Shown here piece after piece: positions 55,754-64,000 of a stretch of 64,000 bases of DNA; the stretch's first letter is position 1, and every line of letters begins with the position of its first letter. Origin of the DNA: Flavobacteriaceae bacterium (GTDB lineage: Bacteria; Bacteroidota; Bacteroidia; Flavobacteriales; Flavobacteriaceae). Both the position numbers and the translations under genes were made by a program. Where the stretch lies: contig JANQMD010000018.1 of the NCBI GenBank assembly GCA_028280265.1, positions 18,426-82,425 on the forward strand, in the 5' to 3' direction. The notes under the pieces were generated by a model. That model was not told the origin of the DNA and searched no databases. It saw only the letters and a list, made by a program, of their open reading frames with translations.

Positions 55754-56797
55754 ATGAAGGTATTACGCCCATTAGCATTCTTATTCCTGATACTCACAAC
55801 ATTATCCTCTTGTGAAACTCCGTATCAGTTTGTCATTAATGTACCCAAAAAAGCGGTGCTAAACGATCAAGTTTCCATCAGTCTCTCTGAGAAAAACAAT
55901 CAAGCTTTTGAAAAAGTATTGTTTTTTGTCAATGGAAAAGAAATTTCTAGCAACAACAACTCTTTTACGCTAAACACCCAAGATTTTGGAGTTGGAAAAC
56001 AAGTGATTTCTGCGATGGTATATTATGGTGATGGAAAAAGTAAACGTGTAAACAATTCGCTAGAGATTTTCTCAAACACTCCCTATCAGGCATACACCTA
56101 TAAAATCATCAATACCTATCCTCACGATAAAAACGCTTTTATTCAAGGATTGGAATATCACAATGGTTTTTTATATGAAAGTACAGGAAGAAGAGGACAA
56201 TCGACCATACGCAAAGTAGAATTAAAAACTGGAAAAGTACTTCAGAAAACCGATTTAGAAGATCGATACTTTGGAGAAGGAATTACCATCGTTGACAACA
56301 AAATATATGCATTGACTTGGAAAGCCGGAAAAGGTTTTGTCTATGATTTAGAAACTTTACAAAGAGAAAAGGAATTCCCTTACAACAGAAGTGAAGAAGG
56401 ATGGGGACTGACTCACAATGATTCTGAGTTGATCAAATCTGATGGTACCAGTCGCATTTGGTTTTTAGATCCTACTACTCAAAAGGAAAAGAGATATATT
56501 CAGGCTTATACACACAATCGTAAAATTCCTGAGTTGAATGAATTAGAGTATATCGATGGAAAAATTTACGCCAACTATTGGCAAAAACCTTTGATTGCGA
56601 TTATCAATGCAGAAAATGGAATTGTTGAAGGCATTGCAAACCTCACTGGCTTGGTTGATGAAGTCAGGAAAACTCAAAAATTAAGTCAAGATGATGTTTT
56701 GAATGGAATTGCATTTGACGCTGAAAACAATCGCTTGTTTGTGACTGGAAAAAACTGGGAGAAGCTTTTCGAAATAGAATTGGTCAAACAACAATAA
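55754..56797 (+). CDS. Glutaminyl-peptide cyclotransferase (plant/bacterial type), lipoprotein
   Basis: 347 residues. Lipobox LSSC (Cys20), then a beta-sandwich domain (about 25-110), then the five-bladed propeller of glutamine cyclotransferase (PF05096 type) with FIQGLEYHNGFLYESTGRRGQS (in part), YFGEGITIVDNKIYALTWK and GLTHNDSELIKSDGT (in part). It turns N-terminal Gln into pyroglutamate on exported proteins, which in Bacteroidota is important because signal peptidase often leaves Gln at +1 (as in the LRR protein here, THAQ-Q). Confidence 0.9.
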   Translation: MKVLRPLAFLFLILTTLSSCETPYQFVINVPKKAVLNDQVSISLSEKNNQAFEKVLFFVNGKEISSNNNSFTLNTQDFGVGKQVISAMVYYGDGKSKRVNNSLEIFSNTPYQAYTYKIINTYPHDKNAFIQGLEYHNGFLYESTGRRGQSTIRKVELKTGKVLQKTDLEDRYFGEGITIVDNKIYALTWKAGKGFVYDLETLQREKEFPYNRSEEGWGLTHNDSELIKSDGTSRIWFLDPTTQKEKRYIQAYTHNRKIPELNELEYIDGKIYANYWQKPLIAIINAENGIVEGIANLTGLVDEVRKTQKLSQDDVLNGIAFDAENNRLFVTGKNWEKLFEIELVKQQ

Positions 56798-56827
56798 TCT
56801 AATCGTTTAAAAGTTATATTTTTATCA

Positions 56828-56936
56828 TGTCAGATCGAGTGTCTCGCTTTGGCGTGATGTATCGAGATCTAGACTTCTCGACCAGTGTGCAGACTAGGCA
56901 GGTACAATTTTGTAAGCAAAACTACTCGAAGTGACA
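56828..56936. repeat. MITE-like element supplying a start codon
   Basis: 109 bp with imperfect termini TGTCAgaTCGAG and CTCGAagTGACA (10 of 12 paired) and an internal TCGAGATC-type palindrome. The GTG start of the next gene lies in its right terminus. Confidence 0.75.
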
Positions 56937-58463
56937 AAAAAATATATTTATTTCTCCCTCACATGGGCTCTTATCTTAGTAACAGTCTTTTCAGTTTCTT
57001 CCTGTCGAAAAGATTTTAGCACAGTTCTAAGCTCTGGACAGTTAGAGTTTTCTAGAGATACCGTTTTTTTAGATACTATCTTTACTAATATTGGCTCTGC
57101 AACTTACAATTTACGTGTATACAACAGAAGCAATAAAGATATTACCATTCCTAATATTGCACTTGAGAAGGGCAGTTCTTCTAATTACAGATTGAATGTC
57201 GATGGAATTCCGGGAAAGTCATTTCAAAATATCGATATTCTAGCCAGAGACAGCATTTTTGTCTTTGTAGAAACTACAATAGATGTAAACTCTGTTCCAA
57301 ATCCTTTGCATACCGATCGGATTCTTTTTGATACAGGAGCCAAACAACAAGACGTAGATTTAGTAACACTGGTTAAAGATGCTACTTTTATTTTCCCTGG
57401 TAGAAACTCCATCTCTATGAAAATTGATTCTTTAACACTCGATGGAACACCCACAAGGATTAAAGGGCGATTTTTAACAGATAGTGAATTGACGTTTACA
57501 AATGCCAAACCCTATGTAATTTATGGATATGCAGCAGTACCCGCTAATAAAACTCTTACAATTGACGCTGGTGCTAAAATACATTTTCACGATAATTCTG
57601 GATTGATTGTAGATAAAGATGCTACCTTAAAAGTAAATGGCACCCTAAGTAATGGCGTTTCCTTCGAAGGCGATCGCTTGGAACATATTTTTGATGTGGT
57701 TCCTGGACAATGGGGAACCATTTGGCTGAGACCTGGTAGCAGAAATAATGAAATCAACTACGCAAAAATCAAAAATGGAATTGTGGGTATTATTGTAGAT
57801 TCTATTGGCAGTACCACTACTCCTACCCTTACCATTAAAAATTCAGAAGTCCTTAACAATTCGAACTATGGGATTTTGGCTAGGCAAACAAATATTTTAG
57901 GAGAAAATGTAGTCGTTGGAAATGCTGGTCTGTCCTCTTTGGCTTGTATTATTGGAGGGACTTATAATTTTACACATAGCACATTTGCGAACTACTGGAG
58001 AAATGGTATTCGTCCACTTCCTACTGTTTTGATCAATAATTTCTTCACTTACAATAATGCATCTGGTCAAGAGGTTGTGGAAACAAGGGATTTAATTGCT
58101 GCAAATTTTACGAACTGCATTGTTGAAGGAAATAATAACATTGAGTTCGTTGCAGATAAAGTAGATGGTAGCCTTTTTAATTTTAATGTAGCGAATAGCA
58201 TGATTCGTTTTAACGATGTTAATAATCAGTTTACCAATGTTCCCACAATGGATTTTAACAACACTAATTTATACCAAAATATCATTTTAAACGGGACTCC
58301 TAACTTTAAAAATACCTCTTTAAATGATTTTATCATTGGTGAAAATAGTAGTGCAATAAATCAAGGAAATAACACAGGGGCCAATCGAGTACCCTTCGAT
58401 ATTTTAGGAGTGACGAGACTGATGAATCCCGATTTAGGAGCTTATCAACATATCAAGTTTTAG
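56931..58463 (+). CDS. Lipoprotein with parallel beta-helix repeats, function unknown
   Basis: 510 residues, starting at GTG. No ATG lies between this point and the lipobox (SVSSC, Cys25), so the non-ATG start is required for export. Residues about 30-150 look like an Ig-like DUF1573-type domain (TVFLDTIFTNIGSATYNLRVYN), and the remainder has right-handed beta-helix character (repeated N-rich turns, IKNSEVLNNSNYGIL). Such proteins bind or act on polysaccharide, or are structural; there is no catalytic motif I can name. The start codon lies inside a dispersed element. Confidence 0.8.
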   Translation: MTKKYIYFSLTWALILVTVFSVSSCRKDFSTVLSSGQLEFSRDTVFLDTIFTNIGSATYNLRVYNRSNKDITIPNIALEKGSSSNYRLNVDGIPGKSFQNIDILARDSIFVFVETTIDVNSVPNPLHTDRILFDTGAKQQDVDLVTLVKDATFIFPGRNSISMKIDSLTLDGTPTRIKGRFLTDSELTFTNAKPYVIYGYAAVPANKTLTIDAGAKIHFHDNSGLIVDKDATLKVNGTLSNGVSFEGDRLEHIFDVVPGQWGTIWLRPGSRNNEINYAKIKNGIVGIIVDSIGSTTTPTLTIKNSEVLNNSNYGILARQTNILGENVVVGNAGLSSLACIIGGTYNFTHSTFANYWRNGIRPLPTVLINNFFTYNNASGQEVVETRDLIAANFTNCIVEGNNNIEFVADKVDGSLFNFNVANSMIRFNDVNNQFTNVPTMDFNNTNLYQNIILNGTPNFKNTSLNDFIIGENSSAINQGNNTGANRVPFDILGVTRLMNPDLGAYQHIKF

Positions 58464-58644
58464 CAGCTCTTTTTTTCTTCCAAAAATCATAAAAGCAATA
58501 GATTGCTACTAGAGTCCAATTAATTCTATACAACCAAATATTTACCTCAAATCCGAGTATTTTAGCCGTAAATGCGTCTGCAACAAAACTCTTTACTACT
58601 AATACAGAACAAAAAAGAGCAAGGATAATATTAAGGTACTTCAT
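58453..58644 (-). CDS. Small two-helix membrane protein
   Basis: 63 residues with two hydrophobic segments (about 4-24 and 37-54) and a basic tail (WKKKRAAKT). It overlaps the end of the converging lipoprotein gene by 11 bp. No family recognised. Confidence 0.55.
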   Translation of the reverse strand: MKYLNIILALFCSVLVVKSFVADAFTAKILGFEVNIWLYRINWTLVAIYCFYDFWKKKRAAKT

Positions 58645-58858
58645 CTAATGGATTTATTAAGATAAGTAAGATCTTAACTAAAAAAGTTACAAAATCATTA
58701 AACTTTTTTAGTTATACGATTATTCATTGGAATCTTTTGAAGGAATTTCTTTTACACCAATCATATTGGAGAATCCTTTTTCATCCAAATTTAATGTAAG
58801 TACTTAAATGTATGAAAAAATGACTAGATTGCTCCTTTAAAACAGCTACATCCAACAA

Positions 58859-59539
58859 ATGAAAAATGTAATTATTACTGGAACTAGCAGAGGTATCGGG
58901 TTTGAGTTAGCAAAGCAATTTGCATCTAACGATTTCCAAGTATTAGCGCTATCGAGAAATCAAAAACCACTCAATGAATTACAGATGACCAATATTGAGA
59001 CTCTCTCTATTGATTTATCTTCTAGTGCTGACTTGAAAAAGGTTCAAGACTATGTGAGCTCTCATTGGAAAAAAGTGGATATTATCATTCACAATGCGGG
59101 TCTCTTGGTTAATAAACCTTTTACTGAACTAACAAAAAATGATTTTTTGAATGTTTACAATGTGAATGTTTTTGGTGTTGCTGAATTAACGCAACTGATG
59201 ATTCCTTATCTAAACAATGGAAGTCATGTGGTGACGATTAGCAGTATGGGAGGCATTCAAGGAAGCATGAAGTTTCCTGGATTGGCCGCATACAGTTCAG
59301 CTAAAGGAGCAGTCATTACATTGTCTGAGCTATTAGCAGAAGAATACAAAGAGGCAGGAATCTCTTTCAATGTATTAGCTATCGGAGCTGTGCAAACAGA
59401 AATGCTGGAAGAGGCTTTTCCAGGATATCAAGCTCCATTGACCTCTACTCAAATGGCAGACTACATCTATAGTTTTGCTACTACTGGTCACCAGTTTTAC
59501 AATGGAAAGGTACTGCAAGTATCTAGTACAACACCATAA
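58859..59539 (+). CDS. Short-chain dehydrogenase/reductase
   Basis: 226 residues, classical SDR: cofactor motif ITGTSRGIGFE (5-15), NAG motif (IHNAG), catalytic Ser and YxxxK (YSSAKGAV, Tyr and Lys). Somewhat short at the C-terminus. Substrate unknown. A membrane protein gene follows after 23 bp. Confidence 0.93.
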   Translation: MKNVIITGTSRGIGFELAKQFASNDFQVLALSRNQKPLNELQMTNIETLSIDLSSSADLKKVQDYVSSHWKKVDIIIHNAGLLVNKPFTELTKNDFLNVYNVNVFGVAELTQLMIPYLNNGSHVVTISSMGGIQGSMKFPGLAAYSSAKGAVITLSELLAEEYKEAGISFNVLAIGAVQTEMLEEAFPGYQAPLTSTQMADYIYSFATTGHQFYNGKVLQVSSTTP

Positions 59540-59562
59540 TTAATAATCAGCCATAAATTTCT

Positions 59563-60069
59563 ATGAAAGTAAAAGATTTTTTTAAGCTCGCCTTAAAGCT
59601 CATTGCTATTTTCTACGCAGTAAATGCTATTTATAGTATTATAGGCAATCTTCAGTATTTTATTTATGCTAACAATTTTATCAATATTACTACTTTATGG
59701 ATAGTGATATCTATACTAGTGCCAGTAATTATATATTATCTCATCTTTGTAAAATCTGATAAATTGATCAAAGTTCTAAAAATTGATCAGGGATTTGAAA
59801 ATCAAGAAATAAATTTTGGCAATCTTACTCAAAATGAAGTTTTAAAAATAGCTTTTATCATTTTTGGGCTAATTATGATTGTCTGGGGTCTTCCAAGCTT
59901 TTTAACAAATTGTTTTTATGCTTTTAAATATTCTGTTGAACCTCAGTTTCTAAATAATTCTGATGGAATAAAGCATGATCATATTGAGATAATTCAATCA
60001 GCTATTTATATCCTCTTAGGATATCTTATGATTTCTAATTATAAACGTATTACAAATTGGTTTGACTAA
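59563..60069 (+). CDS. Uncharacterised membrane protein
   Basis: 168 residues with four hydrophobic segments (about 9-29, 41-62, 95-116 and 143-160) and loops without recognised motifs. It ends 8 bp inside the sprT-like gene, so the two are coupled. No family assigned. Confidence 0.7.
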   Translation: MKVKDFFKLALKLIAIFYAVNAIYSIIGNLQYFIYANNFINITTLWIVISILVPVIIYYLIFVKSDKLIKVLKIDQGFENQEINFGNLTQNEVLKIAFIIFGLIMIVWGLPSFLTNCFYAFKYSVEPQFLNNSDGIKHDHIEIIQSAIYILLGYLMISNYKRITNWFD

Positions 60070-60658
60070 TAACTACCAACCATATATCCCAGAGAAATCA
60101 ATTACTCTTGTACAAGATTTGATTGATGAATATGGAATCAATTTAAAGATTGTTAACCAACGTCAAACCAAACATGGTGATTTTAGAAAGCTTCCCAATG
60201 GAAAATTTCAAATCACCATTAACAACAATTTAAATCCACATCAGTTTTTATTAACTCTTGTTCATGAGATAGCGCATCATGTTACTTTTACAAAATATGG
60301 AAGGGTACGTCCACATGGGAAAGAATGGAAACAGACTTTTCAGCACTTAATGCTACCATTCTTACAATCAGAAATCTACCCTAATGAAATGCTGATTCCT
60401 TTGGCTAATTATTTAAAGAATCCAAAAGCAAGTACCGATAGTGATGTAAAATTATCGTTAGCTTTAAAGAACAATCAAGCAGAAACCGGAAAGAAGTTTA
60501 TCTTTGAGCTCTCTTTTGGAACTGTTTTTCTCTTTAAAAACAAATTATACAAAAGAGGAGATAAAAGAAAAACTCGGTATGAATGTTTGCAATTGAAGAC
60601 AAACCGTTTGTATCTTTTTAATCAGAACGCTGAAGTAACTATTTATGAAGAATACTAA
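60062..60658 (+). CDS. SprT-like zinc metalloprotease-fold protein
   Basis: 198 residues from a TTG start at 60062; a stop lies upstream in frame and no ATG is available, and the start overlaps the preceding gene by 8 bp. HExxH (His68, Glu69, His72) in TLVHEIAHHVTF and a downstream His85 in RPHGKEW form the zinc site. The C-terminus (KRGDKRKTRYECLQLKTNRLYLFN in part) is the usual small beta domain. Related to SprT/Spartan; the bacterial role is not established. It overlaps manC by 14 bp. Confidence 0.88.
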   Translation: MTNNYQPYIPEKSITLVQDLIDEYGINLKIVNQRQTKHGDFRKLPNGKFQITINNNLNPHQFLLTLVHEIAHHVTFTKYGRVRPHGKEWKQTFQHLMLPFLQSEIYPNEMLIPLANYLKNPKASTDSDVKLSLALKNNQAETGKKFIFELSFGTVFLFKNKLYKRGDKRKTRYECLQLKTNRLYLFNQNAEVTIYEEY

Positions 60659-61721
60659 TTATTATGCAGTCATCATGGCAGGAGGAGTTGGTTCTCGATT
60701 CTGGCCTATAAGCACAAAAAAATTCCCAAAACAATTTCATGATATGCTGGGGACAGGTCAGTCATTGATTCAACGTACTTTCGATCGAATCAATGATTTA
60801 GTTCCTTCAGAAAATATTTTGATTGCTACGAATGAGAGCTATGAAGATTTGGTCTTATCACAATTACCTGAAACGACTAAGAATCAATTGTTGTTAGAAC
60901 CTGCAATGAGGAATACGGCTCCGTGCATTTTATATGCTGCTTTGAAAATTTACGATCAAAATCCAGATGCTGTGATGTTGGTAGCACCCTCAGATCACTG
61001 GATAGACGATGAAACTGAATTCTCCAGAAATATTGAAACTTCTTTTAAAGCTTGTTCTGAAAATGATATTCTAATGACTTTGGGCATTCAGCCTAATTCA
61101 CCCAATACAGGCTATGGATATATTCAATTTGAAAATGCTGACCAAGAGATTAAAAAAGTGAAGAATTTCACTGAAAAGCCCAATCTTGAAACCGCAGAAA
61201 AGTTTTTAGCTAGTGGCGATTATCTATGGAATGCAGGAATTTTTGTTTGGTCTGCAAAGAGCATTGTCAAAGCATTTGAAAACTCTTTACCTGACATGCT
61301 TCAACTGTTTGACATTGAAGCTACTTACAATACCGAGAATGAAGATAACTTCATAAAAGCCAACTACGAAAAAGCTGAAAATATTTCGATTGATTTTGGA
61401 ATCATGGAGAAAGCTTCAAACGTTCATGTGTTGCCTGTTGACTTTGGCTGGAACGATCTCGGAACTTGGGGATCTTTATATAACAAACTGGAGAAGGATA
61501 CTGCTAAAAATGCTACTGTAGGTTCAGAAACCATCTTTAGAGATGCCAATGGCAATATGGTAAGAACACAGAATGGAAAGCGTGTTGTTATTCAAGGATT
61601 AAGTGACTACATCGTTGTTGAAAAAGAGGATGTTTTACTGATATGTCCAAAGAAAGACGAACAGGACATCAAACAAATTGTTGCTGATGTAAAAGAGAAT
61701 TTTGGAGATGATTATGCCTAG
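60645..61721 (+). CDS. manC: Mannose-1-phosphate guanylyltransferase
   Basis: 358 residues, forming GDP-mannose for surface polysaccharide. Motifs: MAGGVGSRFWPISTKKFPKQF (starts at residue 11; pyrophosphorylase signature), APSDHWI, FTEKP, WNAGIFVW and FGWNDLGTW. It lacks the C-terminal isomerase domain of bifunctional ManC/AlgA. Last gene of a tight run: SDR, membrane protein, SprT, manC. Confidence 0.95.
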   Translation: MKNTNYYAVIMAGGVGSRFWPISTKKFPKQFHDMLGTGQSLIQRTFDRINDLVPSENILIATNESYEDLVLSQLPETTKNQLLLEPAMRNTAPCILYAALKIYDQNPDAVMLVAPSDHWIDDETEFSRNIETSFKACSENDILMTLGIQPNSPNTGYGYIQFENADQEIKKVKNFTEKPNLETAEKFLASGDYLWNAGIFVWSAKSIVKAFENSLPDMLQLFDIEATYNTENEDNFIKANYEKAENISIDFGIMEKASNVHVLPVDFGWNDLGTWGSLYNKLEKDTAKNATVGSETIFRDANGNMVRTQNGKRVVIQGLSDYIVVEKEDVLLICPKKDEQDIKQIVADVKENFGDDYA

Positions 61722-61731
61722 AATTTGAAAA

Positions 61732-61804
61732 TGTCATTTCGAGTGATGAACGAGAAATCTCAAGTTCATTTTAGATTTCTCACTCTCAAGAGTTCGAAAT
61801 GACT
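61732..61804. repeat. Dispersed MITE-like element
   Basis: 73 bp: TGTCATTTCGAG ... GAGTTCGAAATGAC with inner GAGAAATCT/AGATTTCTC. It ends at the stop codon (61805-61807) of the converging gene. Confidence 0.8.
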
Positions 61805-63268
61805 TTACTTTTCTCTCTTAATAAACAAAGTATCCAATTGCATTTCTGATTGTAGCCAAGCTCTCAATTCAATTTCTTTTTGACCGATAATGCTATCACT
61901 TAACGTACTGTTCCACTGAATAGTTATCTGAGGAATCGTATCAATTTTTATAAAGTCTTTTGAGGTTAGAATATTTGCAAAATCGATACGTGTGATTTCA
62001 TTGTATCTAATTTTTGCCTCTTTTGAGATCCTACTAAATGCTACTACTTTCTGATTCCTGCTAATTGCATCTTGCTCAATTCTATTGTTCAGTGTGGTAA
62101 TTGTATTTTCTAAATCTGATATTTTCTTTTGGAGTCCTTCGATAATAATTTTACTCTCTTCTAACTCTTGCTTTTTATCGTTGTAGGCAGTCGTAATCAC
62201 ATTGAAACTCTTGGTATCGCTTCCTTTGATATCTAAGGTAAAATCCTTAATAAACGCGTATTGCTCATTGTTTCTTAATTGATTGTACCAAACATTCACT
62301 GTGCTTTCAGGAATCTCATTAAAAAAACTGATTTTCAAAACTTTATCTTCATAAACAGGTTCATATTCAATAACCGTTAGGTCTTTTACCGTCTTTATTT
62401 CCTGTTTTACAAATCGTTCTAAATTATTACTTATTCTATTCTGGTTAAATACAATAATGAATGTATAAATTGCTGGAGTCATTACTACTACTCCAACAAT
62501 GAGTGCAATTATTTTATAGCGTTGTCTTCTGGCAGAATTGGCATATTTATGCATTGGAAAGTTCAACAACTTTAGTACGATGAATGTTGCTAATGCAATA
62601 AAAATTGCATTAATGGTAAACAAATACATTGCCCCTACAAAATAGCTGAGATTCCAGATTGCCAACCCGTATCCTGCCGTACATAAAGGTGGCATCAAAG
62701 CAGTGGCTATCGCCACTCCAAAAATGACAGACGCGATAGTTCCCTTCTTAGTTCTAGCTACCATTAATGCCAATCCTCCAAAAAAGGCAATAAGAACATC
62801 TCGAATGTCTGGCTTTACTCTACCTAATAATTCTGATGTATCCTCACTCAAAGGAAATAAATAGAAAAACAAAAAAGAAGCTAGCAAGCTCAACACAATC
62901 ATCGTTGCTAAGTTGATGACTGATTTTTTGAATGTTTCAATATCGTTTAAGGCAAAAGACATTCCAACCCCTAAAATGGGTCCCATTAGAGGAGAAATTA
63001 ACATGGCGCCAATGACAACTGCTGTAGAGTTTGCATTCAATCCTATGGAAGCCACAAATACTGCGAAAATCAAAATCCAAGCCGTTGCACCTTTAAAAGG
63101 GATGTCAGCTTTAATCGCTTCAATAGTGGCAACTCGATCTGTATCGTGACGAAAATCTAGCAGCTCAGCCAGAAATCTTTTTGTATTGTTCCAAAGGCCT
63201 TTTGCATCTTTTTGAATGTTCTGCTTCGATTGCTCTACAGACTCGTCTTTTGTTGCATTCTCTTCCAT
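61805..63268 (-). CDS. DUF389 (TIGR00341-type) membrane protein with coiled-coil tail
   Basis: 487 residues. The membrane part (about 55-275) carries the DUF389 hallmarks SIGLNANSTAVVIGAMLISPLMGPILG (in part) and GVAIATALMPPLCTAGYGLA. A C-terminal soluble extension includes a coiled coil (about 375-410, EESKIIIEGLQKKISDLENTI in part). Function of the family is unknown. The N-terminal 40 residues are charged and cytoplasmic. Confidence 0.88.
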   Translation of the reverse strand: MEENATKDESVEQSKQNIQKDAKGLWNNTKRFLAELLDFRHDTDRVATIEAIKADIPFKGATAWILIFAVFVASIGLNANSTAVVIGAMLISPLMGPILGVGMSFALNDIETFKKSVINLATMIVLSLLASFLFFYLFPLSEDTSELLGRVKPDIRDVLIAFFGGLALMVARTKKGTIASVIFGVAIATALMPPLCTAGYGLAIWNLSYFVGAMYLFTINAIFIALATFIVLKLLNFPMHKYANSARRQRYKIIALIVGVVVMTPAIYTFIIVFNQNRISNNLERFVKQEIKTVKDLTVIEYEPVYEDKVLKISFFNEIPESTVNVWYNQLRNNEQYAFIKDFTLDIKGSDTKSFNVITTAYNDKKQELEESKIIIEGLQKKISDLENTITTLNNRIEQDAISRNQKVVAFSRISKEAKIRYNEITRIDFANILTSKDFIKIDTIPQITIQWNSTLSDSIIGQKEIELRAWLQSEMQLDTLFIKREK

Positions 63269-63347
63269 TAAAGTGTTTTTATTTACAGCAGTTATAAAGT
63301 GGAAATATACGAAAAAGAAAAGGCTTATTACTTTTACATCTCTCGCC

Positions 63348-63695
63348 TTATATTAGTATGAATCTAAATATAAATAACATGACAGATATTATTTCATCAA
63401 ACACCACTATCAAAAAAAAGTTCACTGATAAATAGATCGTTGAAACGAGACACTTAACCACATCCTGTCGCCTTTTTGATGCTTTGGCTAAAAGACCCAA
63501 TGTAAAAAAGAAAGAAACAGGTAGTCTAATCGTAAGCATAACATTACCTAATAAAATGAAGAAATATTGATTCGTAAGAAAAAAAGCAGCCAAAAAGAAA
63601 GAGCCTAGTAATACAGAAAAAAGACCAATTATTCGACTAATGACAATAATACCTGTTTCTTCTTTTCGATTTACCAATAGAATTTTATCCAACAA
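63348..63695 (-). CDS. Small membrane protein, unknown
   Basis: 115 residues with about four hydrophobic segments (about 20-45, 46-70 and 88-112) and basic loops (KASKRRQDVVK). No family recognised. It is 79 bp upstream of the DUF389 gene on the same strand and may be co-transcribed. Confidence 0.6.
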   Translation of the reverse strand: MLDKILLVNRKEETGIIVISRIIGLFSVLLGSFFLAAFFLTNQYFFILLGNVMLTIRLPVSFFFTLGLLAKASKRRQDVVKCLVSTIYLSVNFFLIVVFDEIISVMLFIFRFILI

Positions 63696-63831
63696 AATAG
63701 TGATCTAGTTAGGGATCAGTCACAAAAGTTGTGTATTTTTAAACTGATTCTGTGAAAAAGAAAAAAACAGATCAATTTATAATCATTATTACTACATTAA
63801 TAAAGAAACCTATTGATATTCATTTTTGCCT

Positions 63832-63857
63832 TCACTTCGACAAGCTCAGTGTGACAG
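63832..63857. repeat. Short CTTCGACAAGCTCAGTGTGACA element
   Basis: Partial copy of the palindromic family (ACTTCGACAAGCTCAG core, TGTGACA end) upstream of the last gene. Confidence 0.6.
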
Positions 63858-63888
63858 ACGCAAAAACGAATCAAAAAAGTCAAGACTG

Positions 63889-64000
63889 ATGAAAAAATCT
63901 AAAAAAAACTACAGAATCATCATCCATAGATGGAAAGAACTCTCCCAATTTCATTGGGATCAAACAGCTTTCCATCTTCTATCCAACCCTGCTTCTTTGT
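63889..64000 (+). CDS. Start of an unknown gene cut by the window end
   Basis: Open from ATG 63889 to the edge: lysine-rich opening (MKKSKKNYRIIIHRWKELS) then FHWDQTAFHLLSNPASL. Too short to assign. Confidence 0.4.
   Translation, partial: MKKSKKNYRIIIHRWKELSQFHWDQTAFHLLSNPASL

Overview
The window is AT-rich DNA from a member of the Bacteroidota, almost certainly a marine-type Flavobacteriaceae; genus not determined. The evidence is the gene set rather than any marker RNA. It includes lipoproteins with Bacteroidota-style lipoboxes, a leucine-rich-repeat protein with a type IX secretion C-terminal sorting domain, a SerB-SerA fusion, a GYDIA-type GHMP kinase next to class II HMG-CoA reductase, a 1.39-kDa-scale (about 1387-residue) type II-C Cas9, and several promoters of the TAnnTTTG type. 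No tRNA, rRNA, transposase, integrase or phage gene was seen.

Layout. 0-10 kb: the 3' end of a SulP transporter, a secreted subtilisin, a two-subunit molybdenum hydroxylase, a BASS transporter, an M14 carboxypeptidase, coaD and ddl. 10-14.4 kb: the large leucine-rich-repeat T9SS cargo protein. 14.7-18.6 kb: a BaiN-like flavoprotein, then mevalonate-pathway genes separated by a frameshifted GIY-YIG nuclease bracketed by palindromes. 18.8-24.3 kb: SPFH lipoprotein, dipeptidyl peptidase IV plus POT peptide transporter, thioredoxin-like protein. 24.3-29 kb: comEC, lpxB, a small membrane protein and surE, all on the minus strand. 29-37.6 kb: Prc protease, an orphan DppC-like permease, thioesterase, quinone reductase, amine oxidase, membrane-anchored AraC regulator. 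38-44.8 kb: serA/serB fusion, UbiA-like protein, gcvP and an iodotyrosine-deiodinase-like flavoprotein. 45.3-54.2 kb: a lipoprotein/small-membrane-protein pair, a 25-repeat CRISPR array, cas2, cas1, cas9 and the tracrRNA. 54.3-64 kb: two orphan small genes with duplicated flanks, rpmE, glutamine cyclotransferase, a beta-helix lipoprotein, SDR, SprT, manC, a DUF389 membrane protein and a truncated gene at the edge.

The CRISPR locus is a complete type II-C system: cas9-cas1-cas2 run leftward, while the array and tracrRNA read rightward. All 24 spacers are 30 bp. Every repeat holds a promoter-like TTG-N18-TAttTTTa element, the first repeat is decayed except for its promoter half, and a rho-independent terminator lies 4 bp after the last repeat.

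A second theme is dispersed palindromic elements (termini like TGTCATTTCGA / TCGAAATGACA, cores like CTTCGACTCCGCTCAG or CTGTCTGCCGACAGG). They occupy most long intergenic gaps, one sits in frame inside a kinase gene, one supplies a start codon, and one pair brackets the GIY-YIG pseudogene. I see no clearly new multi-gene system; the strongest leads are the array architecture, the GIY-YIG/palindrome association, the duplicated flanks next to cas9, and the lipoprotein with a cysteine-rich hydrophobic tail beside the array.
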